Shown one piece after another: positions 8,013 to 16,409 of a stretch of DNA of 64,000 bases. The stretch is taken from contig CBDFLD010000023.1 of the NCBI GenBank assembly GCA_965249005.1, forward strand, positions 496,001 to 560,000, written 5' to 3'. The position numbers were made by a program, and so were the translations under genes. Under the pieces are notes generated by a model. The model had not been told where the DNA came from and searched no databases. It worked only from the letters and a program-made list of their open reading frames with translations. How positions within the stretch are numbered: the first letter of the stretch is position 1; each line of letters begins with the position of its first letter. The DNA comes from CBDFLD01 sp965249005 (GTDB taxonomy: Bacteria > Acidobacteriota > UBA6911).

Positions 8013-10816
8013 CGATGTTTTCGAATTACGCTGGCCAAGGCCTGGCCGGTGGCTGATTTTTTCAGTCGGCTCAGCGCCTCCGGTGCTCCCTGCGCTACGA
8101 TTCTTCCCCCGCGGTCTCCGCCCTCCGGTCCCAGATCGATGACCCAGTCCGCCATCTTGATCACATCCAGGTTGTGCTCGATAACGATCACCGAATTGCC
8201 AAGATCAGCCAGGCTATTGAGAATGTCAAGGAGTTTCTTGACGTCGTGAAAGTGAAGACCGGTCGTCGGCTCGTCCAAAATGTACATTGTCCGCCCGGTC
8301 GCCCTCCGGCTCAGTTCCCGGGCAAGTTTTACTCGTTGTGCTTCTCCACCCGACAGGGTCGTGGCGGACTGCCCGAGCTGTACATATCCCAAACCGACAC
8401 TGTTTAGAGTCTGTAGCTTCTGGGCGATGGGAGGAATGTTCTCGAGGAGCGGGAAAGCATCGCTTATGTTCATGGCCAAGATATCGGCGATCGAATACCC
8501 TTTGTACTTGACCGCCAACGTTTCACGGTTGTAGCGCTTCCCTCGGCAAGTCTCACATAACACGTAGACATCCGGCAGGAAGTTCATTTCTATGCGGCGT
8601 AACCCATCGCCCTCGCACGTTTCGCAGCGTCCGCCCTTGACATTGAAGCTGAACCGACCGGGTTTGTACCCGCGCACGCGGGACTCGGGAAGGAGAGAAA
8701 AAAGCTCGCGGATGTGGGTGAAAAGCCCGACATAGGTCGCCGGGTTCGATCTTGGCGTTCTACCGATGGGCGATTGATCGATCTCGATCACCTTGTCCAG
8801 ATGCTCGATACCTCGAATGCCGTCGTGCTCACCCGGATCCGTCGCGGCGCGGTGGAGCTCGCGGGACAAGGCCCGGAACAGGATATCGTCCACCAATGAT
8901 GATTTGCCCGAGCCGGAGACCCCCGTAATGCAGATGAGCAGCCCCAGGGGGAACTCAACAGTCAGATTCTTGAGATTGTTCTGCCGTGCTCCTTCGATGA
9001 TGAGGGATTTTCCGTTTCCCTGCCTGCGTTTCTCGGGCAGCTCAATTTGTAACTCTCCCTTGAGATACTTGCCGGTCAGGGAATCCTGTTGCTGCTGGAC
9101 TTCATCGATCGTGCCCGAAACCACGACGTGGCCTCCGGCCCGACCGGCTCCAGGCCCCAAGTCGATGACGTGATCCGCGTGACGAATCGTCTCCTCGTCG
9201 TGCTCCACTACCAGAATGGTATTGCCCAGGTCGCGAAGCTCGATCAGCGTGTCCAACAAACGCTGGTTGTCGCGCGGGTGCAACCCTATCGAGGGTTCGT
9301 CCAGGACGTAAAGAACACCCCGGAGCCTCGAGCCAATCTGGGTCGCTAACCGGATACGCTGTCCCTCTCCTCCTGACAGCGTCGCGACCGCGCGGTCGAG
9401 GCTAAGATAGCCGAGTCCAACACCAATCAGGAACTCCAATCGATTGCGGATTTCCTTCAGGATTGGCCCGACAATCTTTTCTTCACGGTCCTCCAAACGC
9501 AGTGCCTGTAACTCTCGAATGCAGTTCTCCAAGGTCAACATCGAAAAATCCGCGATGCCCCTACCGTGGACCTTGACGGCGCGGCTTTCCGGGCGCAAAC
9601 GGGTCCCTTCACACGTCGGACATGCGCGAACGGACAGCAGTTTTTCAACATCCTGCCGAAGGCGGTTGCCTGACTGTTCTTTGTAGAGATTCTCGAGCCA
9701 CGGCGCGACACCTTCGAAGTCGGCCTTGTATCTGAAGCCCCCGAGGGAAAACGTCATCGGTTTGGCGCTGCCGTAAAAAAAGACCTTCCGGGCTCTCGAG
9801 GATAGCTGCTCAAATGGTGTGCTCGTATCACCGGTGTAGTTGGCCGCTACCAGCAGCAGCGACTCGCGCAAGTAAGCCTGGATCTTGGCGCTATCGATTG
9901 GAAACTTCATTCTTCCAACGGGCCGCGACGGGTCCACGATGATCCTTGCCGGGTCAATCACCGCCTTTATTCCCACGCCTTCACAGGATGGGCAGGCTCC
10001 ATACTTGGAGTTGAAGGAGAACGAGCGAGGTTCGAGGTTCGGAATGTTCACGCCACAATCGATACAGGCTTGCCGTTCCGAATAGAGTCGCTCGTCCCGA
10101 TCCAGAGCCTCAACCCGGACAAGGCCTTCTGCAAGGTCGAGCGCCGCCTTCACGGACATCTCCAGTCGCCGCCGGATCCCGGAGCGAATCAACACTCGGT
10201 CGACCACGACATCGATCGAGTGGTTCTTGTTCCGAACCAGAGGGATATCCTCTTCGAGATCATAGAGCCGGCCATCGACACGGACCCGGACGAAACCTCT
10301 CCTGAGATACGTTTCAAACAGTTTTCGGAATTCTCCTTTGCGATCCCGTACCACGGGCGCCATGATCATGACCCGCGCCGATTCGGGGTAGGCCTGGATG
10401 CTGTCCACGATCTGATCGACGCTCTGGTGGGAAATGGGTTTGTGACAGAGGTGACAATGGGGCTTGCCGACGGAGGCAAACAGCAGACGCATGTAATCGT
10501 AGATTTCCGTCACCGTCCCAACCGTGGAACGGGGGCTCCGGCTTGTCGTCTTTTGCTCGATGCTGATCGCCGGGGATAACCCCTCGATGCTGTCGACATC
10601 CGGCTTCTCCATCTGCTCGAGAAACTGCCGCGCGAAGGCGGAGAGCGACTCGATGTAGCGACGCTGGCCCTCCGCGTATATGGTGTCGAACGCGAGGCTG
10701 GATTTGCCCGAACCGGAGAGCCCGGTAACCACAGTGATTCTCTGGCGCGGGATTTCTAAACTGATATCCTTGAGGTTATGCTGCCGGGCACCACGCAATA
10801 CAATGTTCTCTATCAT
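8009..10816 (-). CDS. uvrA: Excinuclease ABC subunit A
   Basis: DNA-damage recognition ATPase of nucleotide excision repair, 935 residues, full length. It has two ABC ATPase modules, with Walker A GLSGSGKSS at 32-40 and GVSGSGKSS in the second half, and signature LSGGE motifs in both halves (TLSGGEGQRIRLA and TLSGGEAQRVKLA). Zinc-binding CxxC pairs are CPTC and CETC-CETC, and the insertion and UvrB-binding domains lie in the N-terminal half. It probably leads the operon, with gmhA overlapping its stop. Linking a repair gene to heptose biosynthesis is unusual but may only reflect genome packing. Confidence 0.97.
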   Translation of the reverse strand: MIENIVLRGARQHNLKDISLEIPRQRITVVTGLSGSGKSSLAFDTIYAEGQRRYIESLSAFARQFLEQMEKPDVDSIEGLSPAISIEQKTTSRSPRSTVGTVTEIYDYMRLLFASVGKPHCHLCHKPISHQSVDQIVDSIQAYPESARVMIMAPVVRDRKGEFRKLFETYLRRGFVRVRVDGRLYDLEEDIPLVRNKNHSIDVVVDRVLIRSGIRRRLEMSVKAALDLAEGLVRVEALDRDERLYSERQACIDCGVNIPNLEPRSFSFNSKYGACPSCEGVGIKAVIDPARIIVDPSRPVGRMKFPIDSAKIQAYLRESLLLVAANYTGDTSTPFEQLSSRARKVFFYGSAKPMTFSLGGFRYKADFEGVAPWLENLYKEQSGNRLRQDVEKLLSVRACPTCEGTRLRPESRAVKVHGRGIADFSMLTLENCIRELQALRLEDREEKIVGPILKEIRNRLEFLIGVGLGYLSLDRAVATLSGGEGQRIRLATQIGSRLRGVLYVLDEPSIGLHPRDNQRLLDTLIELRDLGNTILVVEHDEETIRHADHVIDLGPGAGRAGGHVVVSGTIDEVQQQQDSLTGKYLKGELQIELPEKRRQGNGKSLIIEGARQNNLKNLTVEFPLGLLICITGVSGSGKSSLVDDILFRALSRELHRAATDPGEHDGIRGIEHLDKVIEIDQSPIGRTPRSNPATYVGLFTHIRELFSLLPESRVRGYKPGRFSFNVKGGRCETCEGDGLRRIEMNFLPDVYVLCETCRGKRYNRETLAVKYKGYSIADILAMNISDAFPLLENIPPIAQKLQTLNSVGLGYVQLGQSATTLSGGEAQRVKLARELSRRATGRTMYILDEPTTGLHFHDVKKLLDILNSLADLGNSVIVIEHNLDVIKMADWVIDLGPEGGDRGGRIVAQGAPEALSRLKKSATGQALASVIRKHR

Positions 10817-11073
10817 GATCGGTCCAAACGGTCCATTTTACCTTCTGCTGCTCCCGGGAGACAGAGAAAGCCTCGATTTATCCAGCGTTTTGAAGGTAGC
10901 GCGCGGCCGGCGCGCCCAATTAAGCAATCCTCCCAACCGGCCGATACAGCAAATGGTTGGGATTGAGGGCGGACCGCTCGTTTTCGCGCAGGTCCATAGC
11001 GGAGCCCGCTCCAATCGGACCTCTTCCACTGTACGGACGGGCGACAGACAAAGTGGCAACCACTACAGCGGCA

Positions 11074-12255
11074 ATGAACACAGCGGTGGCAGACACAGGT
11101 ACTGTCACACCGGCCAAAAAGATTCGAGTCGCTTACGTCGTCCATACGTTTGACATGGGTGGACTCGAGCGTTGCATCGCGCACTTATCCAACCATTTGG
11201 ACCGTTGCCATTTTCACCCCTTGGTGATTTGCTTGAACCGGAACGGCGACGCCGCGCGGTGGGTTTCCGCTTCGGACGTCGAGATCATCGAGCTTCACAA
11301 ACGGGGGGGGAACGACCTCCGGGTCGTGGGCCGGCTGGCCCAGGCGCTGCGCCGACACAAAGTCGATTGGATTCATTCTCACAATTGGGGCACGCTGGTG
11401 GAGTCGGTACTCGCGCGCAAGCTGGCCCATACTCCCCACCACCTTCACGCCGAACACGGAATGGAGTTGGCGGACATCCGACTTGGAAGCTTGCACAAAA
11501 GCTTGCGCGCCATGTTCACTCGCTGGGCTCTGCTGACAACCAGCGAGATCGTGACAGTGGCCGATTCGGTCCGAAAACGCTTGATCGAACGTTTGAGGAT
11601 TCCGTCTGCCAGGATTCGATTGCTATCAAATGGGGTGGAAGTTCCGGGCGTCGACGCCTCCGTGCGGCAGAACCTGCGGCAATCTCTCGGCATACCGGAT
11701 CACCATCAGCTCATCGGCAGCGTTGGCCGCTTTGCGCCGGTCAAGAATTTTGGCGCCCTCGTGGACGCATTCTACCATTTGGATCGGCAAGCAGTCCCTT
11801 CGTCTCTGGTTCTTGTCGGCGACGGGCCTACTCGGGTGGCCATCATGCAACAGGCCAAGGCGCTCGGCCTGCAAGAGTCTGTTCATTTCGTGGGCCAACA
11901 ATCGAATGTGGGTGAGTGGCTCTCAGCACTCGATATTTACGTGAACTGCAGCCTGAGCGAAGCCATGAGTCTTTCGATACTGGAAGCGATGGGTATGGGT
12001 GTTCCAATGGTTGTCGCCGACGTGGGCGACAATGCCAGGCTTGTCGGTGGAGCCTCGGCCTGCGGAACGATCGTTCCTCCCGATGATATTCCATCGCTGT
12101 CTGCGGGTTTGCAGGAACTCGCTCAATCACCCCACGGATTGGGCGAAATGAGAGAAAACGGATTGCGACGGTACAAAAGAGAGTATACGACAGGAACGAT
12201 GGTGGAGCGCTACGCGCAACTTTATCGGGCCACTCTCGTCAAATCCGGTGCCTGA
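11074..12255 (+). CDS. Glycosyltransferase family 4
   Basis: A 393-residue GT-B fold sugar transferase. The N-terminal domain begins KIRVAYVVHTFDMGGLERCI, with the typical GGLE acceptor-side loop. The C-terminal donor domain has SVGRFAPVKNF and the family's EX7E-like region, SEAMSLSILEAMGMGVPMV (about residues 290-310). It probably adds a hexose in exopolysaccharide or LPS synthesis; donor and acceptor are unknown. The frame stays open upstream to 10957, but the ATG at 11074 fits the family N-terminus best. A rho-independent terminator follows the stop. Confidence 0.85.
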   Translation: MNTAVADTGTVTPAKKIRVAYVVHTFDMGGLERCIAHLSNHLDRCHFHPLVICLNRNGDAARWVSASDVEIIELHKRGGNDLRVVGRLAQALRRHKVDWIHSHNWGTLVESVLARKLAHTPHHLHAEHGMELADIRLGSLHKSLRAMFTRWALLTTSEIVTVADSVRKRLIERLRIPSARIRLLSNGVEVPGVDASVRQNLRQSLGIPDHHQLIGSVGRFAPVKNFGALVDAFYHLDRQAVPSSLVLVGDGPTRVAIMQQAKALGLQESVHFVGQQSNVGEWLSALDIYVNCSLSEAMSLSILEAMGMGVPMVVADVGDNARLVGGASACGTIVPPDDIPSLSAGLQELAQSPHGLGEMRENGLRRYKREYTTGTMVERYAQLYRATLVKSGA

Positions 12256-12284
12256 CAAGGGCTTCAAGAGTTTGCTGCAATGAT

Positions 12285-12307
12285 TCCTGTCCAGTCAGGA
12301 CTTTTTT
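12285..12307 (+). terminator. Intrinsic terminator after the GT4 gene
   Basis: TCCTG and CAGGA form a 5-bp stem around a 6-nt loop, followed after one C by six T residues. It is 30 bp after the glycosyltransferase stop. Confidence 0.6.
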
Positions 12308-12461
12308 CGCACTCTCAAAATCACAATCCTAAAAGCCAAGGATCGAACAATTCTCGACAACCCCTTCAAATTACAAACAAGGAGATATACTCTTAGTTAG
12401 AGTGAGACGTATACGTCAAACCCAGCGCCTCACAAGGCCAAAGCCGTTCCAGGAGACCTCC

Positions 12462-12767
12462 ATGGTTGCGAAGAGTCCAAAAGATCTCGAAATCGTCTGC
12501 CCCTGCTGCGAAGCGCGCCTGTCGATCGACGCAGCATTGAGCAAGGTGATTTCGTATGAGTCGCCGCCAAAACCATCTGATGCTCCGGACCTCGACCGCG
12601 TGGGAGAGCTTCTCAAGGAACAAAAAGCGAGGCGCGAGGCCATCTTCGCCCAGAGTCAGGAAGACGAAAAAACCAAAACACAGTTGCTGGACAAGAAGTT
12701 CCAGGAAGCCCTCAAGAAAAGTAAGGGGGAGCCTGTGGAAAGGCCGACTCGCGACATTGATTTGTAG
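12462..12767 (+). CDS. Small CxxC, highly charged hypothetical protein
   Basis: A 101-residue soluble protein. The N-terminus has a single CPCCEARL zinc-ribbon-like knuckle (about residues 13-20). The remainder is a Lys/Glu-rich predicted helix (residues 45-90) ending in acidic and basic residues. AGGAGA 5 nt before the ATG is one of the better ribosome binding sites in the window, which supports a real gene. With only one cysteine pair it could bind metal as a dimer. I do not recognise a family beyond short zinc-ribbon proteins found in related genomes. Confidence 0.6.
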   Translation: MVAKSPKDLEIVCPCCEARLSIDAALSKVISYESPPKPSDAPDLDRVGELLKEQKARREAIFAQSQEDEKTKTQLLDKKFQEALKKSKGEPVERPTRDIDL

Positions 12768-12783
12768 CCGGGCCTATCGGCCC

Positions 12784-12921
12784 CGCGCTGACCGCCTGGC
12801 GCTGTCCGTCTTCCGCTTGCCGTTTCAGTAAGTGCGACTTGAGAATTCTTTATCATGCCGCTCACGGAGTGAGCGGCCCACTGCAGCAGGCGCTTGACGC
12901 AAGACGCTTGGCGGAAAGCGC
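12784..12921. repeat. Imperfect inverted repeats between convergent genes
   Basis: The words around 12784-12822 (GCGCTGACCGCC, TTCCGCTTGCCG) are loosely echoed in reverse complement at 12889-12930 (GGCGGAAAGCGCTCAGCGC). The wording is like that of the repeats at 4.57 and 31.06-31.29 kb. The right arm runs into the 3' end of the carbonic anhydrase gene. Confidence 0.4.
12857..12877. terminator. Strong hairpin between convergent genes
   Basis: GCCGCTCAC, loop GGA, GTGAGCGGC: a perfect 9-bp stem in the gap between the small CxxC gene (+) and the carbonic anhydrase gene (-). There is no T-run on either side, so termination is inferred from position and stability only. It uses the same CCGCTCAC word as the repeats near 31 kb. 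Confidence 0.45.
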
Positions 12922-13794
12922 TCAGCGCAACGGGCTGACGCTTCCGGTCGGCCGATTGAATACGGCCCGAATGATCTTCAATTTGCCGTTGTCCATGGCT
13001 CTCTGGATGATCGGACTCTCGTGGATCTTTTCTGCGACACGGCGAACATTGGACGAGACTCCCAGTCCGACCAGTCTTTCGCCCTTGGCCGCACCCTCGT
13101 ATTTCTCGAGCGCCGGTTTGATCCCGCTCACTATCGCCATGAGATTCGGGGTCGGCATGAGATATCCGGAAACAGCCAAACTGACGGCACCGCATTGATC
13201 GTGCCCAAGGACCACGATCAGTTTGGAGCGCAAGCGCTCAACCGCATACTCGATGCCCCCCAGGGAGGGACCATCCGCCACGTGCCCCGGGGTCCGGACC
13301 ACAAAGAGACTTCCAAAGCCCTTGTCGAAGATCAATTCCGGGCTCATCGCACTGTCCGAACACGTCAGGATCACAGCCCGCGGTGGTTTATCCTCGGCTG
13401 CGGCTTCGCGATCCTTCACGGAGTCGTGTTCGCTGGGATGGCCCGACATGAATCGTTTGTTCCCCTCCATGAGCTCGGCCCAGATTTGCATTGGGGTTTC
13501 AGGCCTCTTGGACCGCCGGCCTCGCCGCCCTCGGTGGGGGGTCTTTCTTTTTTGGTCGGCAACGGAGTCCTGACCCGGTTTTGTCTTCCCGGCCTCCTTT
13601 GCTTTTCCATCTGCCCCCTCACTGTTTTCTGTTTCCCTGCCCTTCGACTCGGTCTCTTCTTTGGCTGTTTCGTCGCCCTGCTTCTTTGGATCATCCTTCG
13701 GGTCTTCGCCGCCACAACCCATCAGAAGGACCAATGCCAGCAAGACTATAAGGTTCTCAACGAGCGAAACATGCCTCTTCGATGTCACCGGCAT
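12922..13794 (-). CDS. Lipoprotein beta-class carbonic anhydrase, altered active site
   Basis: A 290-residue predicted lipoprotein: lipobox LMGC with Cys27, a long Lys/Glu/Arg-rich low-complexity linker (28-100), then a beta-carbonic-anhydrase domain (about 102-285). Zinc ligands Cys145, His198 and Cys201 (LGHDQCGAV) are kept, and so is Asp147. The arginine that normally pairs with this Asp in CSDSR is replaced by Ala149 (CSDSAMSPE; codon GCG read directly). In classical enzymes (reversible CO2 hydration) the Asp-Arg dyad orders the zinc-bound water, so activity may be reduced or changed. An anchored envelope location is unusual for this normally cytosolic class. The C-terminus looks complete. 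Confidence 0.85.
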   Translation of the reverse strand: MPVTSKRHVSLVENLIVLLALVLLMGCGGEDPKDDPKKQGDETAKEETESKGRETENSEGADGKAKEAGKTKPGQDSVADQKRKTPHRGRRGRRSKRPETPMQIWAELMEGNKRFMSGHPSEHDSVKDREAAAEDKPPRAVILTCSDSAMSPELIFDKGFGSLFVVRTPGHVADGPSLGGIEYAVERLRSKLIVVLGHDQCGAVSLAVSGYLMPTPNLMAIVSGIKPALEKYEGAAKGERLVGLGVSSNVRRVAEKIHESPIIQRAMDNGKLKIIRAVFNRPTGSVSPLR

Positions 13795-14027
13795 TCCATC
13801 TCCTGACTAAAGCAGTTCTGATTGGTTCTGATTCGGTAAATCGGATTCTGTGCGGAAACCTTTAGGGTTCAACCCAGAATATAATGTGCAAGGATAAGTG
13901 AACCCGGCGTCCTTTCCATGATATCTGTTGCAAGAGCACGAGAGCTCGAGCATTGGGAAGTATTTCGATCAACGCGTCTGGCCGGCGAGGGAACTCGTCC
14001 CCCAGGCTGTCAATTCGGTGCAAAACT

Positions 14028-16409
14028 ATGATAATACTACAATTGCAGTTTTCCAGAGTCAGGCGAACTCACCTGGGTGTCTGGATGAGCCTCTGGCTCT
14101 TCTCGGCCTCGGGGTGGCTCATCGCTCAGGAACCCGTCCCTCTCCCGGTCCACAAGGTCGTGCTCTACAAGAACGGAATGGGATATTTCCAGCATCTCGG
14201 ACCCGTTCGAGGAGCCGAGGCAGTCGAGATCGCGCTACCCAGCGCTCAGCTGAACGATGTTCTCAAGTCGCTCACCGTCCTGGACCTGGGAGACGGCCAG
14301 GTCACCGGGGTCACATACGACTCCAACGCCCCGCTCGACAGGCGGCTGTCGGAAATCCCCATCGACCTTCGCTTCGCGAAGGGTCTGGTCGGCTTCCTGA
14401 ACGAGCTGCGCGGAACGGGAGTTGAAATCCGCACTCCATCGGGAATGGTGACAGGCAAGCTCATGGGTGCGGAACTGCGAACAAAAACAACAGGAAACGA
14501 AACCACGTCGCAGGTGGTCGAGTTGACGTCTCTTTCCCAGACAGGTGAGCTCCGGCTGGTCGATCTGGAATCCGCCCGGGCCTTGAAGTTCACCGATGCG
14601 GATTTGGCCGCGGATCTGAACCGCTACCTGGACTTGCTCGGTTCGACGCATCAACGGGACATTCGGAAGCTCCGAATACAGACCTCGGGGTCCGGACAGC
14701 GGCAACTCCACGTGAGCTACACCTCGGAGTCGCCCATCTGGAAAATGACCTATCGCATTGTCCTGGGTCCTGGCGAAAAGCCGCTGCTTCAGGGGTGGGC
14801 GGTAGTCGACAACACAACCCCATTGGACTGGAACGATGTCTCGCTCTCGCTTGTGTCCGGGGCACCGGTCAGCTTCGTCCAGAACTTGTCCCAGCCTCTC
14901 TATGCCCGGCGGCCCGTGGTTCCGTTGCCGCATGGGCTGCAGGTGAATCCACAGACGCACCAGGCGACCCTGGTCTCGCCTACCGGCACGACTGCGATCG
15001 CCGGAATGGTGCGGGATGCCTCGGGAGGCGCTATTGCCGGCGCCAGCATTGCAATTCTGGACATGGGGGGTAATACCGTCGCCCAGGGCGTGAGCAACAG
15101 TCAGGGAAATTTTCAGGTCGAGATCAATCCGGGAAGCTATCGGGTTCAGGCAATGCTGCCAGGATTCCAGACCTCCGAATACTCGAGCATCAAGGTCGGA
15201 TCCGGTCGGACCACCTCGCTAGACTTCACTCTACGGGTCGGCCAAATGGCGGATAGCATGGAAATGCAAGTCAAGAGACGGAGTGGGCGGCGCAACGAGC
15301 TTCGAGCCATGGATCAACTTTCTTCGGCTCGGGTTGCCAAAGAAGAGCCAGCGGCACCGATGGCCGCGGGGGGCGGTATTGGTGCCGCCATGCGGGAGCA
15401 GAAGCAGCAGACGGCATCTGCCCAGGACTTGGGGGAGCAGTTCGAGTATCGGCTGCCGCACGCGGTAACGATTGGAAGGAACCAATCGGGCCTCCTGCCG
15501 ATCCTACACACGGAGGTAGAGGGAGAGAAAGTCTCCGTCTATACGGCGAACTCGCGTTCCGACGGCACGCGGCCGCGGCTCGCTGTTTGGCTCGAGAACT
15601 CGAGCGGGATCACGCTGGACTCGGGCTCCTTTACCGTCATCGACAGCGATGCCTTCGCCGGGGAAGGACTCACCGAAACGGTCCAGGCCGGAGAAAAACG
15701 CCTGTTGAGCTATGCTCTCGACCTGGGAGTCGAGGTTTCGACTCGTGTCCAAAGTCAGCCTCAACGTGTCGATCGGGTCGAGATCAACCGGGGCGTGCTG
15801 CGGATGCACTCGAAGCTGGTTCAAAGAAGAACCTATACCGTAAGAAACAACGACGACAGAGCAAGAACCCTGATCATCGAGCATCCCGTCCAGACGGGCT
15901 GGAAGATGGTCGACACGTCGCCGCCCGCGGAGACCACTTCGAGCTATCACCGCTTTCGCGTTCCGGCCAAACCCAAGAGCACCGTCGATTTGACCGTGAG
16001 CGAGCAAAGACCGCAGCAGACCACCTACAGCATCCGGAACGTCAGCCTGGACCAGATCTCGTTGTGGCTACGGCAACGCTCGATCGATCCGCAGATCGAG
16101 GAGGCTCTGGCCGGAATAGTTGAAAAGCAGAAGGAGATCAACACTCTTTCCAAGCAGGTCTCGATGCTTCAAACGGAACAGACTGAGATCTTTCAGGATC
16201 AGGAACGGTTGCGGGGTAATCTCCAGCGACTCCGTCAAACCCCGGAGGAGGCCTCGTTGCGCCAACGCTACATTCGCCAGCTGGAAGCCCAGGAAGATCG
16301 GCTCGAGCTCCTTCGAAAAGAACGGGAGGGTCTGGAAGCCACGAAAACCAAGACACAGGGCGAGTTGGACCAGCGGCTTCAGGGACTCACCATGGACCGG
16401 AAGCTCTAG
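14028..16409 (+). CDS. DUF4139 protein with inserted carboxypeptidase-regulatory-like domain
   Basis: A 793-residue exported protein. The N-terminus has a signal-peptide-like segment (VWMSLWLFSASGWLIAQ) after a basic stretch. VHKVVLYKNGMGYFQH, LNDVLKSLTVLDLG and the SYTSESPIWKMTYRI block identify the DUF4139/mucoidy-inhibitor-like family. A carboxypeptidase-regulatory-like beta-sandwich is inserted at about residues 320-410 (IAGMVRDASGGAIAGASI, SYRVQAMLPGFQ). A C-terminal coiled coil occupies about residues 690-785. The chosen ATG precedes the signal segment; an open TTG lies 75 nt upstream, and the ribosome binding site is weak. The likely role is an envelope-surface scaffold; no enzymatic residues are seen. 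Its stop codon shares CTAG with the convergent neighbour. Confidence 0.75.
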   Translation: MIILQLQFSRVRRTHLGVWMSLWLFSASGWLIAQEPVPLPVHKVVLYKNGMGYFQHLGPVRGAEAVEIALPSAQLNDVLKSLTVLDLGDGQVTGVTYDSNAPLDRRLSEIPIDLRFAKGLVGFLNELRGTGVEIRTPSGMVTGKLMGAELRTKTTGNETTSQVVELTSLSQTGELRLVDLESARALKFTDADLAADLNRYLDLLGSTHQRDIRKLRIQTSGSGQRQLHVSYTSESPIWKMTYRIVLGPGEKPLLQGWAVVDNTTPLDWNDVSLSLVSGAPVSFVQNLSQPLYARRPVVPLPHGLQVNPQTHQATLVSPTGTTAIAGMVRDASGGAIAGASIAILDMGGNTVAQGVSNSQGNFQVEINPGSYRVQAMLPGFQTSEYSSIKVGSGRTTSLDFTLRVGQMADSMEMQVKRRSGRRNELRAMDQLSSARVAKEEPAAPMAAGGGIGAAMREQKQQTASAQDLGEQFEYRLPHAVTIGRNQSGLLPILHTEVEGEKVSVYTANSRSDGTRPRLAVWLENSSGITLDSGSFTVIDSDAFAGEGLTETVQAGEKRLLSYALDLGVEVSTRVQSQPQRVDRVEINRGVLRMHSKLVQRRTYTVRNNDDRARTLIIEHPVQTGWKMVDTSPPAETTSSYHRFRVPAKPKSTVDLTVSEQRPQQTTYSIRNVSLDQISLWLRQRSIDPQIEEALAGIVEKQKEINTLSKQVSMLQTEQTEIFQDQERLRGNLQRLRQTPEEASLRQRYIRQLEAQEDRLELLRKEREGLEATKTKTQGELDQRLQGLTMDRKL

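Noticed and set aside
10070..10579. Plus-strand open frame of 169 codons inside uvrA
   Set aside because: Antisense to the highly conserved uvrA; no own signals.
13021..13806. Plus-strand frame of 261 codons opposite the carbonic anhydrase gene
   Set aside because: The minus frame has zinc ligands, a lipobox and family homology; the plus frame has none.
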